From assembly GCA_046046245.1 (NCBI GenBank), contig JBJOKE010000074.1, forward strand, positions 1-44,042: a stretch of DNA of 44,042 nucleotides. Direction: 5' to 3'. Position numbers and translations under genes: made by a program. Within the stretch, counting starts at the first letter, position 1, and each line of letters opens with the position of its first letter. The notes under the pieces were generated by a model. It saw only the letters and a list, made by a program, of their open reading frames with translations. It did no database searches and had not been told where the DNA came from. This document shows positions 8,174-17,095 of the stretch, in pieces. Source of the DNA: UBA4615 sp046046245 (GTDB taxonomy: Bacteria > Pseudomonadota > Gammaproteobacteria > Burkholderiales > Burkholderiaceae_E).

Positions 8174-8760
8174 TGGCGACGATCACGCTGCCGAACACGC
8201 GGGTCTACACGCCGGCGACGGCCGACTGGGGCCTGGAGACCGCGACCCTGACCGCGCAGTCACCGACCGACCTGTCGGTGCAGACCGTCGACATGCTGGC
8301 GAGCCGCTGGGTCTGCTCGCTCGCGTTCACGCCGCACCAGAACGCCGAGCGCGCCGCGGTCGAGTCGCTGATGGCGCAGATGCGCGGCCAGGGCAACCGC
8401 CTGTCGATGGGTCATCCGTTGCGCCGTGTGCCGCGCGGCACGATGCGCGGGACGCCGACGCTCACCTCGACGGCATCCGCGCTGGCGTCGACGATCGCGA
8501 TTACCGGGACCGGCACGCTGCTGGCCGGCGACATGCTCGGCATCGGCGGCGAGCTCGTGATGGTCACCGCCGACAACCCGTCGCTTTCGGCCGTGCCGAT
8601 CGCGCCGTTCCTGCGGGCCAGCAAGGCGGCCGGCACCGCGGTCGTCTGGGACTGGCCGCGGACGCTTTTCATCCCGCGCGAATCGGGCGCCACGCGTGTG
8701 CCGCTCGGCCCGCGCGTCTCCCCCGGCTTCTCGCTCGACCTGGTCGAGGTGTTCGCTTGA
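8173..8760 (+). CDS. Tail tip / distal tail-region protein
   Basis: A 195-residue beta-rich protein starting MATITLPNTRVYTPATADWGLE. It lies directly after the tape measure, the place of lambda gpM and of distal tail proteins. The central part (TSTASALASTIAITGTGTLLAGDMLGIGGELVMVTAD) is a run of strands like those in baseplate hub beta barrels, and the C-terminus (PGFSLDLVEVF) is the kind of ending seen in tail-tip proteins. The exact family is not named here. The next gene starts with TTG on its stop codon. Confidence 0.75.
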   Translation: MATITLPNTRVYTPATADWGLETATLTAQSPTDLSVQTVDMLASRWVCSLAFTPHQNAERAAVESLMAQMRGQGNRLSMGHPLRRVPRGTMRGTPTLTSTASALASTIAITGTGTLLAGDMLGIGGELVMVTADNPSLSAVPIAPFLRASKAAGTAVVWDWPRTLFIPRESGATRVPLGPRVSPGFSLDLVEVFA

Positions 8761-9317
8761 TCGCGGTCGACGCCGCGACGATCGCTGCGCTGTCAGCCGC
8801 GAAAGTGCGGCTGGCGATGTTCGTCGAGCTGGCCCTCGACGCAGGCTCGCGCCGCTACGTCACCGCGCAGCCGGACATCGCCTGGAACGGATTCACGTGG
8901 CTGGGCGGCGGCCGGATCGTGTCCATGCAGCCGCTCGCCGAGTCGGCGGGCCTCGAGGCGCTCGGCTGGGAGATCACGCTGGCCGGCACCGACTCGGCGA
9001 TGGTCTCGGACGCCGCACAGACCGTGATGGTCGGCCGCCGTGCGAGCGTCTGGGTCGGCTGCTACGACGAGGCCGGCGCGCTCGTGTCGACCCCGTTCCT
9101 GCGCATGCAGGGCGCCATCAACGACATGACGATCGTCGACACCGACGCGACCGCGACGATCGTCCTGCGGATCGAGTCGCGGCTGATATGGATGCTCAAG
9201 GCGCGCTCGACGTACTGGACGAACGCCGAGCAGAAGCGGCGCTACCCGACGGATGACGGCTTCAAGTTCACCGACATCACGTCGCAGCGGACGCTTAAGT
9301 TCGGGCCTCGGCAATGA
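8757..9317 (+). CDS. Tail tip protein, DUF2163-like (gpL role)
   Basis: A 186-residue protein starting with TTG at 8757, overlapping the previous TGA. The pattern 'LFVELALD.GSRRYVTAQPDIAWNGFTWLGGGRIVSMQPLAESAGLEALGWEITLAG' is characteristic of phage tail-tip proteins that assemble between the tape measure end and the central tip protein (DUF2163-like). The C-terminus holds 'RRYPTDDGFKFTDITSQR', also common in this group. An unusual TTG start plus overlap suggests translation is coupled to the gene before. Family assignment is by pattern recognition. Confidence 0.75.
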   Translation: MIAVDAATIAALSAAKVRLAMFVELALDAGSRRYVTAQPDIAWNGFTWLGGGRIVSMQPLAESAGLEALGWEITLAGTDSAMVSDAAQTVMVGRRASVWVGCYDEAGALVSTPFLRMQGAINDMTIVDTDATATIVLRIESRLIWMLKARSTYWTNAEQKRRYPTDDGFKFTDITSQRTLKFGPRQ

Positions 9318-12300
9318 GCAACGCATCGGCGATCGGTCGGCTACTCTTCACCGCCGCCGCGGCTGCTATCGGCGGCCCGGCAGGCGCCGCTATCGCGATC
9401 GGCGGCAACCTCGCGATCGGCGCCTACGATGCGCGCAAGGTCCGCCGCCAGATCGAACAGAACAGGCAGCAGCGCGACCTGACGCTGACGCTGCCGACAT
9501 CCCCGCGCCGCCGCGTCTACGGCCGCGACCGCGTGCCGGGCGTGCTGCGGTACTGGACGACGCACGGCCCGGAGAACCGGCTGCTGTCCCTCGTCTACGT
9601 GTTCGCGGACCACCCGTGCGACGCGATCGAGGAGATCCACTTCGATGACCGCTCGCTCGGCACGCTGGACGGCTCGGGCTATGTGCAGTCGGGCTCGCCG
9701 TGGTGGAAGTCTCTCCGCGAGCCGCAGACCGAGCAGTTCGCCCCGGTCGGACTGACCTTTTTGTTGAGTGGCCTGTCGGTCACGACGCCGGCCATCGGCA
9801 TCGGCGAGACCGTGCTCGTCCACGGCACCGACTACACGACGTCCGTATCCGCCGGCAAGACGTTGATCACGCTCACGAGCGACGTCAGCGCGCTCGGGCC
9901 GTATCTGGTCGTCGACTACGTGGTCGACATCGGCCGGCCGCTCGCGCGGGTGCGCACGTACCTCGGCGCCGTGCCGCAGACCGCAGACGCCACGCTGATC
10001 TCGGACTCGGGCGGCGAGTGGACGTCGGCCTGCAGACTCGACGGCCAGACGTACGCGATCGTCACGCTCGAGTGGGACGAGACGACCGCAGCCAACGGCA
10101 TCCCGACGGTCTACGCGCTCATGCGCGGCGCGCGCGTGTTCGACCCGCGCACGTCGACCACGGCGTGGTCCGACAACTGGGCGCTCTGCATCCGCGACTA
10201 CCTCAAGTCCGCGTCCAGCTGCACCGACAGCGAGATCGACGACACGGCCATCATCGCGAGCGCGAACATCGCGGACCAGCTCGTCACGGTCGACACCGGC
10301 TCGCTCAAGCGCTACACGATCAACGGCCCCGTCGAGTCGACGACCGACCCTGTCGAGGTGCTGCAGGACATGGCGCTCGCGGGCGGCGGGACGATCACCT
10401 GGTCGGCCGGCAAGTTCGTCGTCCTCGCCGGCGCGTACCGCACGCCTGTGTCGATCACGCTGTCGGACGCCGACCTCGCCGGCGGCTACCAGTACCAGGG
10501 CGAGATCTCGCGCGAGGACAGATTCAACACGGTCCTCGGAATCTTCCGCGACGCGCGCGCCGTGGGCGGCGTGGCGCTCTACACGCGCACCGACTACACG
10601 CCGTACGAGTCCTCGGCCTACATCGCCGAGGACAACGGCGAGAGGATCGAGCGCCGGATCGACCTGCCGTACGTCACGGACTACCGCGCGGCGAATCGCA
10701 TCGCGAAGCAGATCATGCGGCGCGCTCGGCAGGGCGCGCGGATCACAGCCGCCTGGAAGCTGAAGGCTCTTCCGCTGCAGGTCGGCAACGTGGTCACGGT
10801 CACGCTCGCGCGCATGGGCCTGTCGGCCAAGCCATTCGAGGTCGTCTCGTGGCGCCACCAGTTCCCGGGCTCGGTCGAGCTCGTGCTGCAGGAGACCGAC
10901 GCGACCTGCTACGACGACTGGTCGTACACCGAGGTCGCATTCCTCGACCCGGCGCCGAATACGCTGCTCCCGAGCCCGACCGATGTCGCATCGCCGGTGC
11001 TGGCGGTGACTTGCACGGCGACCGCGCCCGCGACCATCAAGGTGCTCGGCGACGGCTCGCAGATCCCATATGCCCGGATCTCGTGGCCGGCCCGCAGCAG
11101 CGCGGGCGAGTACGTCGAGATCCGCTGGAAGCGCCACACGGAGACCGGCTATCGCACGCTCACCGCACGGCCGGGCGAGACCGCGATCGACATCGAGGGC
11201 ATCTCTGGCGGCGACGTGCTGCAGATCGTTGGCGTCGCGGTCAACGGCATCGGCGCGCGCTCGGCGCCGTGGATCGTGCAGCAGTACCGGGTCGACGCGG
11301 CGCTGCCGGCGTACACCGGCCAGGCGCCGGCCCTCTCGGCGAACCTCCTCACGAACACGACGTGGGAGCTGAACACCGCCGGCTGGACGACGTTCGAGGT
11401 CAACGTGCCGGCCTCCGCCGTGGCGTTCGCGCGGCGCCCGGCCGAAGCGCCATTCGGCATCGCCGGATCGCCGTCGAGCGCGACGATCATGGTGTACGAC
11501 GCGTCGGTCGGCAACGGCAAGGGCGGCGGGGTCGTGTCGCGGCATGTGAGCGGTGAGCCCGGCAGCCGCGTGGTCGGCTACGTCGGCCTCGTGCCGTACG
11601 GCATCGACGCGTTCGTCTCGCTCGCGTTCTACGACGGCTCGGGGGCGCGGGTGGCGACCGTCAACGGCAATGTGGTGCCGGGGACGCTGGGCGCATTCGC
11701 GGCGATGTTCGCCGACCCGGCCGCGTACTCGGTCTCGGGCGTCATCGCGACATGGCCTGCAGGCGCGACGACGTGCCAGCTCGGAATCGTCGCGGCTGGG
11801 AACATGCTCGGCGTGCCGATCAAGGCGGTGGCCGCCTCGAAGCCATTCCTCGGCACGCTGCCCGATGGCACGACGGACTATCCGCCGTGGGCGCCCGGCG
11901 GCTCGAATGTCGTCGGCACGCAGCTGATCGCGAACGACGCGGTGACCGCGGTCTACCGCAGCGCGTTCCCGGTGGCCCAGACGATCAACTGGATCGGCCC
12001 GAACGGCTACCAGTTCGGCGACCAGCTGCCGACCGTCACGATCCCCGCAAGCGCCGACATACCGCAAGGCGCCGTCCTGCGCGTGCAGATCAACGGCGGC
12101 GTGGTCGTGCGGCGGCTGGTGTCTGTCGTCGAGCCGCTCACGCTGCGCGACCTCTCGGCGATCTGGACGCTGACCGATTCTCGCGATGGATCGGTGGCCT
12201 ACGCCGGCACGCTGTTCGACCTGCACTACGCGTCGGAGCCGCCGCTCGTCAACGTCGACTTGCAGGGCGCCGCGTCATTTGCGATCGAGTACGCGCACGT

Positions 12301-12448
12301 CGCGGGCGTCGCGCGGACGTTCACGCTCGGCCTGCAGCTCTACAGCGCGGCCAACGGTGTGCTTCTGCCCGTTGCGTCGCAGTGGCAGATCACGCGGCTC
12401 GCGAACACGGCCGTCACGGTCGACGCCCTGAAGACCGTCTTGAGGTAA
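9314..12448 (+). CDS. Central tail tip protein (host specificity, gpJ-like)
   Basis: A 1044-residue protein. It starts with a hydrophobic Ala/Gly segment (residues about 8-38), then a hub domain with 'RRRVYGRDRVPGVLRYWTTHG' and 'VYVFADHPCDAIEEIHFDD'. Residues about 340-550 resemble the phage-tail_3/tip attachment fold (WSAGKFVVLAGAYRTPV, YQGEISREDRFNTVLGIF, VGNVVTVTLARMGL). A fibronectin-like part follows (about 570-660). Near residue 675 a NLLTNTTWELNTAGW segment starts a CBM-like module, similar in style to modules in the gene at 493. The tip protein plugs the tail tube and contacts the receptor. The C-terminal part is likely the variable, host-range part. Confidence 0.88.
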   Translation: MSNASAIGRLLFTAAAAAIGGPAGAAIAIGGNLAIGAYDARKVRRQIEQNRQQRDLTLTLPTSPRRRVYGRDRVPGVLRYWTTHGPENRLLSLVYVFADHPCDAIEEIHFDDRSLGTLDGSGYVQSGSPWWKSLREPQTEQFAPVGLTFLLSGLSVTTPAIGIGETVLVHGTDYTTSVSAGKTLITLTSDVSALGPYLVVDYVVDIGRPLARVRTYLGAVPQTADATLISDSGGEWTSACRLDGQTYAIVTLEWDETTAANGIPTVYALMRGARVFDPRTSTTAWSDNWALCIRDYLKSASSCTDSEIDDTAIIASANIADQLVTVDTGSLKRYTINGPVESTTDPVEVLQDMALAGGGTITWSAGKFVVLAGAYRTPVSITLSDADLAGGYQYQGEISREDRFNTVLGIFRDARAVGGVALYTRTDYTPYESSAYIAEDNGERIERRIDLPYVTDYRAANRIAKQIMRRARQGARITAAWKLKALPLQVGNVVTVTLARMGLSAKPFEVVSWRHQFPGSVELVLQETDATCYDDWSYTEVAFLDPAPNTLLPSPTDVASPVLAVTCTATAPATIKVLGDGSQIPYARISWPARSSAGEYVEIRWKRHTETGYRTLTARPGETAIDIEGISGGDVLQIVGVAVNGIGARSAPWIVQQYRVDAALPAYTGQAPALSANLLTNTTWELNTAGWTTFEVNVPASAVAFARRPAEAPFGIAGSPSSATIMVYDASVGNGKGGGVVSRHVSGEPGSRVVGYVGLVPYGIDAFVSLAFYDGSGARVATVNGNVVPGTLGAFAAMFADPAAYSVSGVIATWPAGATTCQLGIVAAGNMLGVPIKAVAASKPFLGTLPDGTTDYPPWAPGGSNVVGTQLIANDAVTAVYRSAFPVAQTINWIGPNGYQFGDQLPTVTIPASADIPQGAVLRVQINGGVVVRRLVSVVEPLTLRDLSAIWTLTDSRDGSVAYAGTLFDLHYASEPPLVNVDLQGAASFAIEYAHVAGVARTFTLGLQLYSAANGVLLPVASQWQITRLANTAVTVDALKTVLR

Positions 12449-12451
12449 CCC

Positions 12452-13486
12452 ATGCCGTTCAGCACTCCGACCGTACTGCAGGCGCGCGCCATCCAGCAGG
12501 CGAGCGGCGCCGGCCCGATCACGTTCGCGATGACGGCGAACCTCACGGCAGGCTCTGCGATCCTGCTCGTGGGCGCGGCCGTCGATTCGAGCACGTCGCA
12601 GACGCTGTTCCTCGGCACGCCGACCGGCGGGGTCACGTGGAGCACGCCGAGCAGCGCGCGAGACGCGACGCCCGGCGATTACACGCCGAACGTGGTGGTG
12701 AGCATCGCGCAGAACCTGTCGGCCGGCGCCTCGCCGACGTTCTCCGTGCCGTTCCTCAAGTGGAACGGAAGCAGCTACGTCGCTGCGTCGGCGAACATCC
12801 GATTCACCGGCGTCGCGTACGAGCTCGGCAACGTGCCGACGACCGGCGTGCTGGATGTCGTGCGATTCGGCACGTCCGGTTCCGGCGCGACGTCGACGAC
12901 GCCGGCCACGACGCCGACGCTGGCGCAGGATACGAACCTGCTCGTCGGTGTCTCCGGCGGCTGGTACGGCGCGCCAGGCACGCCGACGACCGGCGGCACG
13001 TGGACGGAGCCCACGACGACGTCGCCTGCGGGCGGCGGGAACGTTGCGAACGGCAGCGGCGCGGGGCTGGTCGGCTTCGAGACCGCGTATCGGGCTCTGA
13101 CCGGCACCACCGCCGGCCAGTCGGTGACGATGCCGCACAACAACTCCGGCGCAGGCGGCGCCGGACAGGCCGCGGCGTTGATCGTGGTCAAGGGCAAGTC
13201 CACGACGAGCTACCAGTACCAGGCCGAGCTCCCGGCCGCGCAGTTCCCGACGTCGGTGACGAACCTCGAGGTCTACGTGTGGCGAAACGTCGCCTGGTAC
13301 TCCGCGCTGCCGGAACGGTACGTGATCGCCTCGCCCACCATCACCGTCAAGCCCGGCGATGCGACGCGGAACCTGCTGAAGCTCCCCGCGGATCCGGCCG
13401 CGCTGCTCGCGGACACGGTGACGATCATGGTGCTGCGGCCGTCGACGGGCCTGCGCGCGGGCCCTGGCGTGGGCGCGGTGGTCTGA
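12452..13486 (+). CDS. Tail fibre-like protein, low complexity
   Basis: A 344-residue protein rich in Gly, Ala, Ser and Thr with predicted beta strands throughout. It starts three bases after the tip protein stop. Residues about 1-260 (for example 'TANLTAGSAILLVGAAVDSSTSQTLFLGTPTGGVTW') look like one extended beta-sandwich common in phage and bacterial surface proteins. The last 80 residues (LEVYVWRNVAWYSALPERYVIASPTITV) form another small domain. It probably forms part of the tail tip fibre, by position. No enzyme motif is seen. Confidence 0.7.
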   Translation: MPFSTPTVLQARAIQQASGAGPITFAMTANLTAGSAILLVGAAVDSSTSQTLFLGTPTGGVTWSTPSSARDATPGDYTPNVVVSIAQNLSAGASPTFSVPFLKWNGSSYVAASANIRFTGVAYELGNVPTTGVLDVVRFGTSGSGATSTTPATTPTLAQDTNLLVGVSGGWYGAPGTPTTGGTWTEPTTTSPAGGGNVANGSGAGLVGFETAYRALTGTTAGQSVTMPHNNSGAGGAGQAAALIVVKGKSTTSYQYQAELPAAQFPTSVTNLEVYVWRNVAWYSALPERYVIASPTITVKPGDATRNLLKLPADPAALLADTVTIMVLRPSTGLRAGPGVGAVV

Positions 13487-13495
13487 GGTAGCGCC

Positions 13496-16018
13496 ATGCC
13501 GAAACGATGGTTTCCCGGCCATTACATGCAGTGCACGGACGCGGTCAATCGCTCGGGCATCGCCGCGTCGAAGCGCCCGCTCGTTGCGAGCAACCCGAAT
13601 TTCGTCGGCTATCAGGTCTCGATCTGGTGGGGCCAGACGGAGGGCGCGCTCGGCGACTACTCGACGCTGACGTCGGCGCTCAACGCGATCCGCTCGGCCG
13701 CGCAAGCCGACGGCAAGAAAATCTGGCTGCGGCTCTATGAACGATCGTTCACCGGCTTCACGCGCCCGCGACCGTTTCCGACCTACGTCTCTACAAACGG
13801 CTGGGACTACACGTCGACGGACGGCGGACAGAACATCTGGGCGCCGCGGATCTGGGAGGCCTCGCCTAAGTCGGCGTTCCTCAACTGGTGCCAGGCCGCC
13901 GCGACGTACTGCGCGGCCAACCCCGAGTTCGTCCTGATCTCGACCGAGGAGTACCGCGTGCAGGGCGACTGGATCCAGCCCGGATTCACCGCCGCAGCGC
14001 TCGACCTGCTGTGGCGCGACGTGGCCGACCGGCTGAATGCGTACGCGGGCGATTGCATGGTGCACATCAATACCGGCTGGTCGACGGTCTGGCCGCCGGA
14101 CTACACGCAGGACAAGCCAGTGCTCGACCAGCTCGCGCTCGGCACGCGCAAGGTCGTCATCGGTCCGACCGACTTGCGCAAGGACGGCGACTACGCGACG
14201 CTGCAGACGAATTTCGGCTCGTTCATGTTCAACTCGCCGACGGCGTCGACGCGGCCCGGCTACCAGGGCGTCGCGGCCTACGCGATGCAGTACGAATGGC
14301 CGGACTACGACTCGATCGAGTCGCCGGCCGAGCATCTGCGGTGGGCGGTCGACGAGCTGGGCTGCCACTTCATCGCCTGGGACCCCGATCCGCAGCCTGG
14401 GTCCGGTATGCGCTGGTCGTGGACCGATGCCATCGCCGCGGTCAATGCCGCGGGCGGCCGTGCCGTCACCGCGCGCCCGACCAACGTCGACGGCGGCACC
14501 CCGCCGGTCGTGCCGCCGCCGGCGTGGCTGCCGTCCTATCGGGCGTGGGGCGCGATAACCGACCCGACGACCGGCGCGCTGGCATTCACCGCGATCGGCG
14601 CCTCGGCGATCACCGTGCCGGTCTGGGTGACGCCCGGCACGCAGTCGGCGGCGGTCGGCGTCGCGTTCGCGTTCACTCCGACGCTCGCCTCCGGGTCGAA
14701 CACCACGACGTTCTCGCTGGTGAGCGGCCCAGCGTGGGCGTCGGTGTCGAGCAGCACGGGCGCCATCACCGGCACGCCGACCGGCTCGCCCACGACGGCG
14801 ACGGTCGTGGTGCGCGCGACGAACGCGGCCGGCTCCGCGGACGTGTCGGTCGTCATCGGGGTGGGCGCTGCGGTCACGGCCCCGAGCATCACGACGACCG
14901 CGTTGCCGAATGCCGAACAGAACGTCGCATACCTGCAGGCGCTCGCGTACACCGGCACCGGGCCGATCACCTTCGCGCTGCAGGCCGGCACGTTGCCCGC
15001 GGGGCTGACGCTCGCGACCGCGAGCGGCGTGATCTCCGGCACGCCTACGGCGCTCGGGTCGTCGACGTTCACGGTCCGCGCCACGGGCCCGACCGGCCTC
15101 ACATTCGACCGCGCGCTGACGATCGTGGTGGGGGCCGTGGGCAACGTGCCGGCGATCACGTCGACCTCGCTGGCCGACGGCACCGTCGGCACAGCCTACG
15201 CGCGCCCGATCGTCGTGACGGGCGCGCAGCCGATCACGGCGTCGATCACGGCGGGCTCGCTGCCGCCGGGGCTGTCGCTCGTCTCGCCGGTCACGAAAAA
15301 CAAGATCCGCAATCCGGCCGGAATCGGCGGCACCAATGGCGTAATCGGATCTGGCGGCGTGCTGCCGACGCACTGGTACTACGAGGCGAACGCAGGGCTC
15401 AGCCTGACGTTCACGGGTGGGCAGGCGATCGGATCGATCGATGCAGCGCGGTTCCGCTTGCAGGGCACGCCCAGTCCGGACTACTTCGTCTTCCGGCCAG
15501 ACGCAGTCGACGCGGCGCACATCGTCGCGCCGGCCACCCCCGGGCAGACGTGGTCGGGCCAGGTGACCATTGAGCCGGTCTCCGGGACGATGCCGTCGGC
15601 TTTTTACTCGGTCTACATCGAGGAGTGGAACAGCAGCGGAGGTTATCTGCGAGGCACGCGCGTCGGCTTATTCGCTGGCGCTCCGTCCGGCGCGATCACG
15701 GTGTCAGGGGCCGTCACCACGACGACGAGTACGGCTGGAGTACGGCTTCTGCTCTCGATAGAGGGCATGAGCGGCGCCATCGATGCGACATTCGACATCG
15801 GCGGCTGGCAGCTCGAGCTATCGGCCGCGCCCACCTACTTCGCCGACCCGCGATACGCCTACATCGCCGGCACACCGACCGTCGCGGGCGGCTACCCGGT
15901 CACCGTGCAGGCCGCGAACAGCTACGGCAGCACGGCGACGCAGCTGTCGATCCGGATCGCTGCGGCTGGAGCTGCGGCAGTCGTCTCGCCGTGGACGCAG
16001 TGGCTGAAGGGCCGGTGA
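13496..16018 (+). CDS. Tail fibre with glycoside-hydrolase-like TIM-barrel domain, He_PIG repeats and an inserted CBM-like domain
   Basis: An 840-residue protein. Residues 1 to about 325 look like a TIM-barrel glycoside-hydrolase-like domain (VGYQVSIWWGQTEGAL, KKIWLRLYERSF, FVLISTEEYRVQGDW, AAYAMQYEWPDYDS, HFIAWDPDPQPG). Acidic residues at strand ends (ER, TEEY, EWPD) could form an active site. Residues about 375-600 hold Ig-like He_PIG repeats with GTPT signatures. The third repeat is broken after 'LPPGLSLVSP' and resumes at 'YIAGTPTVAGGYPVTVQ'. About 180 residues resembling a carbohydrate-binding module, ending in QLELSAAPTYFADPRY, sit in between. The gene follows the tip and fibre genes and overlaps the next ATG. 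A role in binding or trimming surface glycans is inferred. Confidence 0.75.
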   Translation: MPKRWFPGHYMQCTDAVNRSGIAASKRPLVASNPNFVGYQVSIWWGQTEGALGDYSTLTSALNAIRSAAQADGKKIWLRLYERSFTGFTRPRPFPTYVSTNGWDYTSTDGGQNIWAPRIWEASPKSAFLNWCQAAATYCAANPEFVLISTEEYRVQGDWIQPGFTAAALDLLWRDVADRLNAYAGDCMVHINTGWSTVWPPDYTQDKPVLDQLALGTRKVVIGPTDLRKDGDYATLQTNFGSFMFNSPTASTRPGYQGVAAYAMQYEWPDYDSIESPAEHLRWAVDELGCHFIAWDPDPQPGSGMRWSWTDAIAAVNAAGGRAVTARPTNVDGGTPPVVPPPAWLPSYRAWGAITDPTTGALAFTAIGASAITVPVWVTPGTQSAAVGVAFAFTPTLASGSNTTTFSLVSGPAWASVSSSTGAITGTPTGSPTTATVVVRATNAAGSADVSVVIGVGAAVTAPSITTTALPNAEQNVAYLQALAYTGTGPITFALQAGTLPAGLTLATASGVISGTPTALGSSTFTVRATGPTGLTFDRALTIVVGAVGNVPAITSTSLADGTVGTAYARPIVVTGAQPITASITAGSLPPGLSLVSPVTKNKIRNPAGIGGTNGVIGSGGVLPTHWYYEANAGLSLTFTGGQAIGSIDAARFRLQGTPSPDYFVFRPDAVDAAHIVAPATPGQTWSGQVTIEPVSGTMPSAFYSVYIEEWNSSGGYLRGTRVGLFAGAPSGAITVSGAVTTTTSTAGVRLLLSIEGMSGAIDATFDIGGWQLELSAAPTYFADPRYAYIAGTPTVAGGYPVTVQAANSYGSTATQLSIRIAAAGAAAVVSPWTQWLKGR

Positions 16019-16386
16019 TGCAAGCCGCCGTCCGCTACCTCATCGGGGCCGCGGTTGCGGCCCTTCTCGTTTCTGGGGCCCGCGCGCAGGACTGGACGGC
16101 GACGGACCGAGCGCTGCTCGGCGCGGCGCTCGTGCTGCACGCGGCCGACTGGTCGCAGACCCTGCGGATCATCGACACCCCGGGCATGTACGAGACGAAT
16201 CCCGTGCTCGGCCGGCACCCATCGCGCGGCGACGTGAACGCCTGGTTTTTCGGGGTCGGGCTCACGGTGTCGCTGCTCGCGTACGCGCTGCCGGACTACC
16301 GGCGGCAGATCCTCGGGACGTGGGTGACCGTCGGGCTGTTCTACGTGGCCCACAACGCAGGGATCGGTGTACGGATCGGATTCTGA
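16018..16386 (+). CDS. Membrane protein of the lysis region
   Basis: A 122-residue protein with an N-terminal signal sequence (MQAAVRYLIGAAVAALLVSGARAQ), a conserved-looking middle part (DWTATDRALLGAALVLHAADWSQTLRI...NPVLGRHPSRG) and two further hydrophobic segments (about 78-92 and 101-115). The 'NPVLGRHPSR' motif and the 'GIGVRIGF' end are familiar from small membrane proteins next to lysis genes of phages infecting Burkholderiales. A part in the lysis pathway (for example, disrupting the envelope) is possible, but the family is functionally unassigned. Confidence 0.75.
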   Translation: MQAAVRYLIGAAVAALLVSGARAQDWTATDRALLGAALVLHAADWSQTLRIIDTPGMYETNPVLGRHPSRGDVNAWFFGVGLTVSLLAYALPDYRRQILGTWVTVGLFYVAHNAGIGVRIGF

Positions 16387-16388
16387 CC

Positions 16389-16643
16389 ATGGGGCAGGGT
16401 ATGGACGAGCGTGAACAGGCTGCCGCGATTGCGCGGCTCGAGGCGACGGTCGAGGCGATGGCGCGCGCAGTGACGCGGCTGGAGTCGCAGGCCGAGGCGC
16501 AGACGCGGCAGCTGGCGGCGATCGAGAGCCGCCTGTCCGAGGCGCAGGGCGGCCTGCGCGTCGTGCTGTGGCTGGGCAGCATCGCGACCGCGGTGGTCGG
16601 CGCCATCGCGGTCTGGGCCGGCAGGCACCTGCACTGGCAGTGA
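16389..16643 (+). CDS. Coiled-coil protein with C-terminal membrane anchor (lysis region)
   Basis: An 84-residue protein with start ATG at 16389; another in-frame ATG lies four codons on. Residues about 7-55 form one continuous heptad-like helix (EQAAAIARLEATVEAMARAVTRLESQAEAQTRQLAAIESRLSEAQ). A single transmembrane segment (VVLWLGSIATAVVGAIAVWAG) and a short tail follow. This is the layout of XhlA-like membrane-associated lysis proteins found between fibre and endolysin genes. It may work with the holin-like protein at 17095. Functional assignment is by architecture. Confidence 0.75.
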   Translation: MGQGMDEREQAAAIARLEATVEAMARAVTRLESQAEAQTRQLAAIESRLSEAQGGLRVVLWLGSIATAVVGAIAVWAGRHLHWQ

Positions 16644-16645
16644 CC

Positions 16646-17095
16646 ATGGACCTGTCGCGAAACTTCACGCTCGACGAGCTGGTCGCGTCGCAGACCGCGG
16701 CGCGGCTTGGCCTGTCGAACGCCCCGCCGGCCGCCGTCGTCGCCGAGCTGCGCCGACTCGCTCAGACGATCCTGCAGCCGCTGCGCGACCGGCTCGGGCG
16801 GCCGGTGGTGGTGTCGTCCGGCTACCGTAGCGCGTCGGTGAATGCGGCTGTCGGCGGCGCACTGGCGTCCGCGCACATGAGCGGCCGCGCGGCGGACATC
16901 ATCGTGCCGGGCCTGACGCCGCTCGAGGTCTGCCTGCAGATCAAGGCGATGGGGCTGCCCTACCACCAGGTGATCCACGAGTTCCGCGCCTGGTGCCACG
17001 TCGCGATCGCGCCGGTCGGCACGCAGCCACACGGCGAGCTGCTCACCGCGATCCGCGGGCCGGTGGGCGTCTACTATGAGCAGGGGCTGGTCTGA
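16646..17095 (+). CDS. Endolysin, M15-family peptidase
   Basis: A 149-residue protein of the D-alanyl-D-alanine carboxypeptidase/M15 (Peptidase_M15_3) type, which cuts peptidoglycan cross-links. The zinc site is visible: His77 in SAHMSGRAADI, Asp84 in the same motif and His118 in WCHVAI. Arg61 in SSGYRS and Glu112 are the expected helper residues. There is no signal peptide, so release across the inner membrane would need a holin. It stands within the lysis cassette and its stop overlaps the next ATG (TGATG). The length is complete for the family. Confidence 0.92.
   Translation: MDLSRNFTLDELVASQTAARLGLSNAPPAAVVAELRRLAQTILQPLRDRLGRPVVVSSGYRSASVNAAVGGALASAHMSGRAADIIVPGLTPLEVCLQIKAMGLPYHQVIHEFRAWCHVAIAPVGTQPHGELLTAIRGPVGVYYEQGLV

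Noticed and set aside
9341..12226. 961-codon open frame on the minus strand
   Set aside because: It is antisense to the tail tip gene, Arg/Asp-rich with no recognisable domain. Long shadow frames are expected in GC-rich coding DNA.
12275..15520. 1081-codon open frame on the minus strand
   Set aside because: Antisense to the fibre genes, with low-complexity Arg/Gly/Ala content and no ribosome binding site or context. It is a shadow.
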